Source: Acidobacteriota bacterium
Lineage (GTDB): Bacteria; Acidobacteriota; Terriglobia; Terriglobales; Acidobacteriaceae
DNA length: 9,865 bases
Direction of reading: 5' to 3'
NCBI GenBank assembly: GCA_021781075.1
Contig: JAJXXN010000344.1
Location: 1-9,865, forward strand
The position numbers and the translations under genes are program-made. How positions within the stretch are numbered: the stretch's first letter is position 1; each line of letters opens with the position of its first letter. Below the pieces are notes generated by a model, which did no database searches, was not told where the DNA came from, and saw only the letters and a program-made list of their open reading frames with translations. Below are positions 6,592-9,865 of the stretch, one piece after another.

Positions 6592-6709
6592 TAGGGCTAG
6601 GGGATTTGGAGCATTTGACCGGATTAAAATCTCATTTTTTCCGGCAACTCTTCGCCCTTCCTATTCGCTCTGGTTGGTTTCCGCCTACTTTCCCACAGCT
6701 GCGGGCGCA

Positions 6710-6738
6710 TTGTGCTTCCCCCTCCGGGTCAGTATCAT
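6710..6738 (+). promoter_or_regulatory. candidate sigma-70-type promoter of dcd
   Basis: TTGTGC (6710-6715) and TATCAT (6733-6738) are separated by exactly 17 bases, giving an expected start near 6745 and a leader of about 46 bases to dcd. An imperfect palindrome, CCCACAGCTGCGGG (6692-6705, one mismatched pair), lies just upstream of the -35. Confidence 0.45.
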
Positions 6739-6790
6739 AACTTTGTATTAGCGACAATTTAACCTTGCGACGAGGAGTTGCGCCAAGCCC

Positions 6791-7345
6791 ATGCCCATTT
6801 TGAATGACCGCTGGATCCGCGAGCAGGCACTCAACCAAAAAATGATTGAGCCATTCAACGAAAAGCAGGTCCGCGAGGGCGTCATCTCCTACGGCCTCTC
6901 CTCCTTCGGCTACGACCTGCGCGTCAGCGATGAATTCAAGATCTTCACCAACGTCAACAGTGCCATCATCGACCCCAAGGCGTTCGATGAGCGCTCCTTT
7001 GTCTCGGTCCAGGCGGATTCCGTCATCGTCCCGCCAAACTCCTTCGCCCTCGCCCGCTCGGTCGAATACTTCCGCATTCCACGCAACGTGCTCACCATCT
7101 GCGTCGGCAAATCCACCTACGCCCGCTGCGGCATCATCGTCAACGTAACGCCCTTTGAACCCGAGTGGGAGGGCTTTGTCACACTCGAAATCTCCAACAC
7201 CACGCCCCTTCCGGCAAAAATATACGCCAACGAAGGGCTTTGCCAGATTCTTTTCTTCCTGGGTAATGAGCCTTGCGAGGTCAGCTACGCGGATCGTAAA
7301 GGTAAATATCAAAAACAGCACGGTATCGTCCTGCCCAAACTGTAA
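6791..7345 (+). CDS. dcd: dCTP deaminase
   Basis: Trimeric cytoplasmic enzyme that deaminates dCTP to dUTP, feeding dUMP and thymidylate synthesis. The 184-residue product matches the family's usual length (about 185-195). Characteristic segments are the start MPILNDRWIR, SSFGYDLRVSDEFKIF (37-52), the VGKSTYARCGIIVNVTPFEP region (105-124) with the nucleotide-binding Ser108 and Arg112, EGFVTLEISNTTPLPAKIYA (127-146) with catalytic Glu133, and the C-terminal GKYQKQHGIVLP that closes over the triphosphate. ATG 6791 is chosen because the family starts with MPIL or MSIL; the only purine-rich RBS, GAGGAG at 6772-6777, is 13 bases away, which is long and suggests modest translation. The sequence cannot show whether it also has dUTPase activity. 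No clear terminator follows it. Confidence 0.96.
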   Translation: MPILNDRWIREQALNQKMIEPFNEKQVREGVISYGLSSFGYDLRVSDEFKIFTNVNSAIIDPKAFDERSFVSVQADSVIVPPNSFALARSVEYFRIPRNVLTICVGKSTYARCGIIVNVTPFEPEWEGFVTLEISNTTPLPAKIYANEGLCQILFFLGNEPCEVSYADRKGKYQKQHGIVLPKL

Positions 7346-7402
7346 TCACCATCTTTTTTTGATTTGCTGCATTTGCCACACTCCCCGGATTTTAGTTGCA
7401 AG

Positions 7403-7431
7403 TTGATTGTTGAACGCGCGCCCGCCATATT
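7403..7431 (+). promoter_or_regulatory. candidate promoter of the LuxR-type regulator
   Basis: TTGATT (7403-7408) and CATATT (7426-7431), each matching four of six consensus bases, are exactly 17 bases apart. The expected transcription start, about 7438, falls inside the palindrome that follows. Confidence 0.4.
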
Positions 7432-7434
7432 TAC

Positions 7435-7451
7435 CCTTGGCCGGGCCAAGG
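7435..7451. promoter_or_regulatory. perfect 17-bp palindrome, possible operator
   Basis: CCTTGGCC-G-GGCCAAGG, 8-bp arms around a single G, with no mismatch. It lies 4-20 bases downstream of the candidate -10 of the LuxR-type gene, where a bound repressor would block transcription. As RNA it could instead form a short leader hairpin. Which protein binds, if any, is unknown. Confidence 0.5.
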
Positions 7452-7502
7452 CGTGCGCTGTCTGACGCCCACGGGAGGGGCAATATCTTGCGGGAAACAA
7501 CC

Positions 7503-8180
7503 ATGAACACAGTCATTCGCGTCGGTTTGCTGGTATTCGAACCCATGCGCCGCGCCGGGCTCAATTCCATTTGTTCCCAAATCAAGAACATCCATGTCGT
7601 TCATGGGGATTTGAACTCCCTCCTGGCCGATGAATCCATGCGTTTCATCATCGTCGACCTGGGAACGACTCAAAAACACTCTTCCGAGCAGGTCGAACTC
7701 ATCCGCCTCATTCATGAGCAGCGGCCGGAAATTCTCCAGATTGTTCTCGGTGTTGAAAATGACGAGCTGGTGATGGAGGCCATCCTCGCGGGCGCCCGCG
7801 CCTTCCTCGACTACAACGCCATCCCCATCGCCGTGCAAAAAGCCATCGAAGATGTCATCAATGGCACCATCTGGGCGCGCAGGATTGTCCTCTCCAGGGT
7901 GATTGACCAGCTAATGCTGGAACGCATCGCCGTTGCCGGGCATTCCACCAAAGGCGTCCTGCAGAAGCTCACCGCGCGTGAGCATCAAGTACTCGGCCTC
8001 ATTTTGGAAGCCAACTCCAACCGTGAAATCGCGCGCAAGCTGGGAATTGAAGAGCGCACCGTCAAAGCTCATCTCGGCCACCTCATGCGCAAAGTAGGGG
8101 TTACCAATCGCGTCGAACTTTCCATCTGGGCCTTGAAGAGGAGAAATAATTCTTCAGTTACGGAAATCGATGATAACTGA
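7503..8180 (+). CDS. LuxR/NarL-type regulator with degenerate receiver domain
   Basis: Response-regulator-like DNA-binding protein, 225 residues. A receiver-like domain (about 4-118) precedes a LuxR-type HTH (about 155-212: LTAREHQVLGLILEANSNRE, GIEERTVKAHL, VGVTNRVEL). The phospho-acceptor Asp52 (IIVDLG) is present, but other receiver residues are not: the acidic pair is replaced by Phe12-Glu13 (VFEP), the switch Thr/Ser by Gly83 (IVLGVEN), and the conserved Lys by Tyr104 (FLDYNA). Normal phosphotransfer is therefore doubtful. No histidine kinase is adjacent. ATG 7503 fits the family's start, with GGGA at 7492-7495; however, an in-frame TTG at 7488 has a stronger GGGAGGGG (7473-7480) ahead of it and would add five residues. 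It follows dcd by 157 bases with its own candidate promoter. Targets are unknown. Confidence 0.88.
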   Translation: MNTVIRVGLLVFEPMRRAGLNSICSQIKNIHVVHGDLNSLLADESMRFIIVDLGTTQKHSSEQVELIRLIHEQRPEILQIVLGVENDELVMEAILAGARAFLDYNAIPIAVQKAIEDVINGTIWARRIVLSRVIDQLMLERIAVAGHSTKGVLQKLTAREHQVLGLILEANSNREIARKLGIEERTVKAHLGHLMRKVGVTNRVELSIWALKRRNNSSVTEIDDN

Positions 8181-8570
8181 TTAGTGTATTGATAACAATG
8201 CTTTACGGCAAGATTGTATTTACCTTTTGGTAAATAAATGCATGTTACTAATTATCAACCACTTCCGTACTCTGGTAACGTTCCTTCCGTTCGTGCAGAG
8301 TGTGTATAGAAACAACGCAGATCTGGGGAAAGGGGTAATCAGGAGTCATGCCATGCATGATTCCAAGTTGCCCCTCTTTTTTGTCAACGAACCAAATACG
8401 CGCCTCATGCGTCTATTAAATGGAAGCTGTCCATGCTGTCGTCGCCACACTGGCTGGCACGGCGGTGAATCTTCAAATTTTGCCAGCGGGTCGTGTACTG
8501 TAGGTGTAGATTTATTCGGCGTAATCCTGATTCACCAAAAATTCCCATTCACCCCCAATGAGGCTGAACC
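8181..8570. other. AT-rich intergenic region upstream of the SYLF gene
   Basis: No gene is called in this 390-base region. The first ~120 bases are clearly richer in A+T than the surrounding coding DNA and contain nested inverted repeats (described separately). From 8353 to 8574 there is an open frame of 73 codons with AGGAG (8341-8345) 7 bases ahead and a stop overlapping the next start as ATGA; its codon third positions are not GC-rich like the real genes here, so it is treated as doubtful. The rest probably serves as promoter and leader for the SYLF gene; no clean promoter was found. Confidence 0.45.
8189..8258. repeat. nested AT-rich inverted repeats
   Basis: The centre is TATTTACC-TTTT-GGTAAATA (8217-8236), a perfect 8-bp stem with a TTTT loop. 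Around it, TTGATAA (8189-8195) is inverted at TTATCAA (8252-8258), and ATGC (8198-8201) and TAAC (8193-8196) are inverted at GCAT and GTTA (8240-8247). There is no T-run after the hairpin and the stem is poor in GC, so it does not look like a standard terminator; an operator or cruciform-forming site between the LuxR-type gene and the SYLF gene is possible. Confidence 0.5.
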
Positions 8571-9278
8571 ATGAAATTGACCAAAATCCTGAGTTTTTCC
8601 CTTCTCTCCGCGTTGTTGGCCGCCCCGGCCGTCCCGGCCTTTGCCGGCTCCAAGAAGACCGATTTGCAGGATCGTATTGATGCCGCCAAGATAGTCATGG
8701 ACCAGATCATGGCCGCTTCTGACCGCAGCATCCCTTCCGACATTCTTGAGAAGGCCACCTGTGTTGGCGTCGTCCCAGGCATGATCAAGGGGGCATTCAT
8801 CTTTGGCGGGCAATATGGCCAGGGTGTTGTAACCTGCCGCACGGGCCATGGCTGGAGCGCGCCGGTATTCATCCGTATGGCGGGTGGTTCCTTCGGCTTC
8901 CAGATCGGGGGCCAGTCCACTGACCTGGTGCTCATTGCCGTCAATGAAAACGGTTTCCAGGACCTGCTCAAGAGCAAATTCAAAATCGGTGGTGATGCCT
9001 CCGCCGCTGCCGGCCCAATCGGCCGCGAGGGCCAGGCTGCCACTGACTGGAAGATGAACGCCGAACTGCTCACCTACTCCCGCGCAAAGGGCCTCTTCGC
9101 CGGCATCGACCTCGACGGAACCAGCGTCAGCCAGAACGCCGAGGACACGGAAGTCTATTACGGGCAGCCGCAGGACTTCAGAAATGTGCTTCGTGGCAAT
9201 GTTCCCGTTCCCGGCGGCGCGGTCAATTTTGTCCGCACCATCGCGCATTATTTCATGAAGGCGAAAGAGCAAAAATAG
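8571..9278 (+). CDS. exported SYLF (Ysc84-type) domain protein
   Basis: Periplasmic or envelope protein of the SYLF/Ysc84 family, whose members bind phosphoinositide-type lipids in eukaryotes; the bacterial role is not established. The product has 235 residues. Residues 1-25 form a Sec signal peptide (hydrophobic 7-22, likely cleavage after PAFA). The mature protein starts with a helix (31-50) and then the family core: AKIVMDQIM (39-47), CVGVVPGMIKGAFIFGGQYG (64-83), GVVTCR (85-90), GWSAPVFIRMAGGSFGFQIG (94-113) and STDLVLIAVNENG (116-128), ending with LFAGIDLDGTSV (175-186). Cys64 and Cys89 could form a disulfide in the periplasm. ATG 8571 has GAGG (8560-8563) 7 bases upstream. A strong terminator follows, so the transcript ends here; the long upstream region suggests its own regulation. 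Confidence 0.92.
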   Translation: MKLTKILSFSLLSALLAAPAVPAFAGSKKTDLQDRIDAAKIVMDQIMAASDRSIPSDILEKATCVGVVPGMIKGAFIFGGQYGQGVVTCRTGHGWSAPVFIRMAGGSFGFQIGGQSTDLVLIAVNENGFQDLLKSKFKIGGDASAAAGPIGREGQAATDWKMNAELLTYSRAKGLFAGIDLDGTSVSQNAEDTEVYYGQPQDFRNVLRGNVPVPGGAVNFVRTIAHYFMKAKEQK

Positions 9279-9295
9279 CAGCTTTCAAATCACCC

Positions 9296-9328
9296 AACGG
9301 CCTCCACTCACCCGGGGGCCGTTTTTCT
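9296..9328 (+). terminator. Rho-independent terminator of the SYLF gene
   Basis: AACGGCCTCC (9296-9305) pairs with GGGGGCCGTT (9314-9323) over 10 bp with one G-T pair and an 8-base loop, followed directly by TTTTTCTT. It begins 18 bases after the stop codon. Confidence 0.9.
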
Positions 9329-9364
9329 TGCGCCGCCCCGCGCACCGTACACTGGTAAGTATCC

Positions 9365-9865
9365 ATGAAGGAGAGACTCGAGTTCCTGCTGGTCTATCTC
9401 GTAGCCCGGCTTCTTGGGCGGCTGCCCAGGTTTGCCAGCCGCGTCCTGGCATCGCTGCTCGTCCGGCTCCTCTATCGCCTCCTCGGCCGCCTGCGCCGGG
9501 TCGGCATGCGCAACCTTGAACTTGCTTTTCCCGGGCTGCCCATTGCGCAGCGCAAAAAAATCCTGCGCGGGCTCTATCGCTCCCTTGGCCGCCAACTTGT
9601 CGAGTTCGCCCGCATGGCCCACTACACGCCGGAGAACACGCGCAACCTCATCCGCACCGAGGGCATCGAAAACTATCTCGCCGCTAAGGCCCGCGGCAAA
9701 GGCGTGCTCATCGTCACCGGCCACCTCGGCGCGTGGGAACTCTCCAGCTTCTACCACTCCATGATGGGCCATCCCATGGGCATGGTCATCCGCCGGCTCG
9801 ACAACCGCCAACTCGACAGATTTGTAAACCACATCCGCTGCCTCCATGGAAACAAGGTCCTACAC
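9365..9865 (+). CDS. LpxL/HtrB-type lysophospholipid acyltransferase, N-terminal part (3' truncated by window edge)
   Basis: Inner-membrane acyltransferase of the lipid A biosynthesis (LpxL/LpxM, HtrB) family, which adds secondary acyl chains to lipid A from acyl-ACP. The frame runs open from ATG 9365 to the window end, giving 167 of an expected ~300 residues. A basic, hydrophobic N-terminus (about 6-42) fits the membrane-associated segment. NLELAFPGLP (50-59) is the family's conserved 'NL..aFP' region, and GKGVLIVTGHLGAWELSS (111-128) holds the HX4E catalytic pair, His120 and Glu125. The next segment, VIRRLDNRQLDRFVNHIR (141-158), also matches the family's RxxxNxxld region. The RBS is weak (GGTAAG at about 9354-9359). 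It starts 37 bases after the SYLF terminator, so it needs its own promoter. LpxL against LpxM specificity cannot be assigned. Confidence 0.9.
   Translation, partial: MKERLEFLLVYLVARLLGRLPRFASRVLASLLVRLLYRLLGRLRRVGMRNLELAFPGLPIAQRKKILRGLYRSLGRQLVEFARMAHYTPENTRNLIRTEGIENYLAAKARGKGVLIVTGHLGAWELSSFYHSMMGHPMGMVIRRLDNRQLDRFVNHIRCLHGNKVLH

Noticed and set aside
8227..8352. Upstream TTG start for the 73-codon frame before the SYLF gene
   Set aside because: It begins inside the AT-rich hairpin, has no RBS and atypical codon use; the only RBS-supported start in the frame is 8353.
8348..8419. 23-codon open frame starting at the ATG just after AGGAG
   Set aside because: Spacing from the RBS is only 2 bases, and the peptide is short and unremarkable.
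8532..9272. Minus-strand open frame opposite the SYLF gene
   Set aside because: Shadow frame; the plus-strand product has a signal peptide, RBS, family motifs and a terminator.
1..9865. CRISPR array, tRNA, rRNA, insertion sequence or phage module
   Set aside because: No regularly spaced repeats, cloverleaf-like segments, transposase or integrase motifs, or long terminal inverted repeats were seen on reading both strands.

Overview
The window is a moderately GC-rich stretch of a bacterial chromosome with eleven genes: eight complete protein genes on familiar families, one complete secreted protein of unclear function, and one gene cut by each window edge. No rRNA, tRNA, insertion sequence or CRISPR array was seen. 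The gene mix points to an Acidobacteriota-like (Terriglobia-type) Gram-negative: a Pal lipoprotein carrying an Ig-like insert, a periplasmic SYLF protein, a short Crp/Fnr regulator ending in LLHVFLRD, and an LpxL-type acyltransferase implying lipopolysaccharide. This assignment is inference from protein style, not from a marker gene; another diderm phylum is possible.

Layout. Bases 2-481 hold the C-terminal third of a sugar-porter MFS transporter, followed 50 bases later by a class II aldolase (532-1392); together they look like the end of a sugar-catabolic operon that begins upstream. A 311-base gap leads to a secreted 690-residue protein with a von Willebrand type D-like domain (1704-3776). 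It converges on apt (minus strand, 3844-4392) across a shared hairpin. Next, also on the minus strand, is pal (4585-5325) with its own terminator. A divergent intergenic region separates pal from a Crp/Fnr-type regulator (5550-6212), which converges on a small HU/IHF gene (minus, 6253-6537). Divergent from that is dcd (6791-7345), then a LuxR-type regulator with a degenerate receiver (7503-8180). An AT-rich 390-base region follows, then a SYLF/Ysc84 protein (8571-9278) with a strong terminator, and finally the first 167 codons of a lipid A-type acyltransferase (9365 to the edge).

The genes do not form one pathway. Housekeeping functions (purine salvage, dUMP supply, nucleoid structure, envelope anchoring, lipid A acylation) are mixed with two regulators and a sugar-use operon. 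The most interesting point is the aldolase. Compared with FucA-type enzymes it has an additional amphipathic helix plus Pro/Ala-rich linker at the N-terminus and a second amphipathic helix at the C-terminus, both resembling bacterial-microcompartment encapsulation peptides. This hints that a fucose/rhamnose-type microcompartment locus may lie just upstream. Second is the LuxR-type regulator, whose receiver has lost most phosphorylation residues and whose candidate promoter is followed by a perfect 17-bp palindrome at the expected transcription start.
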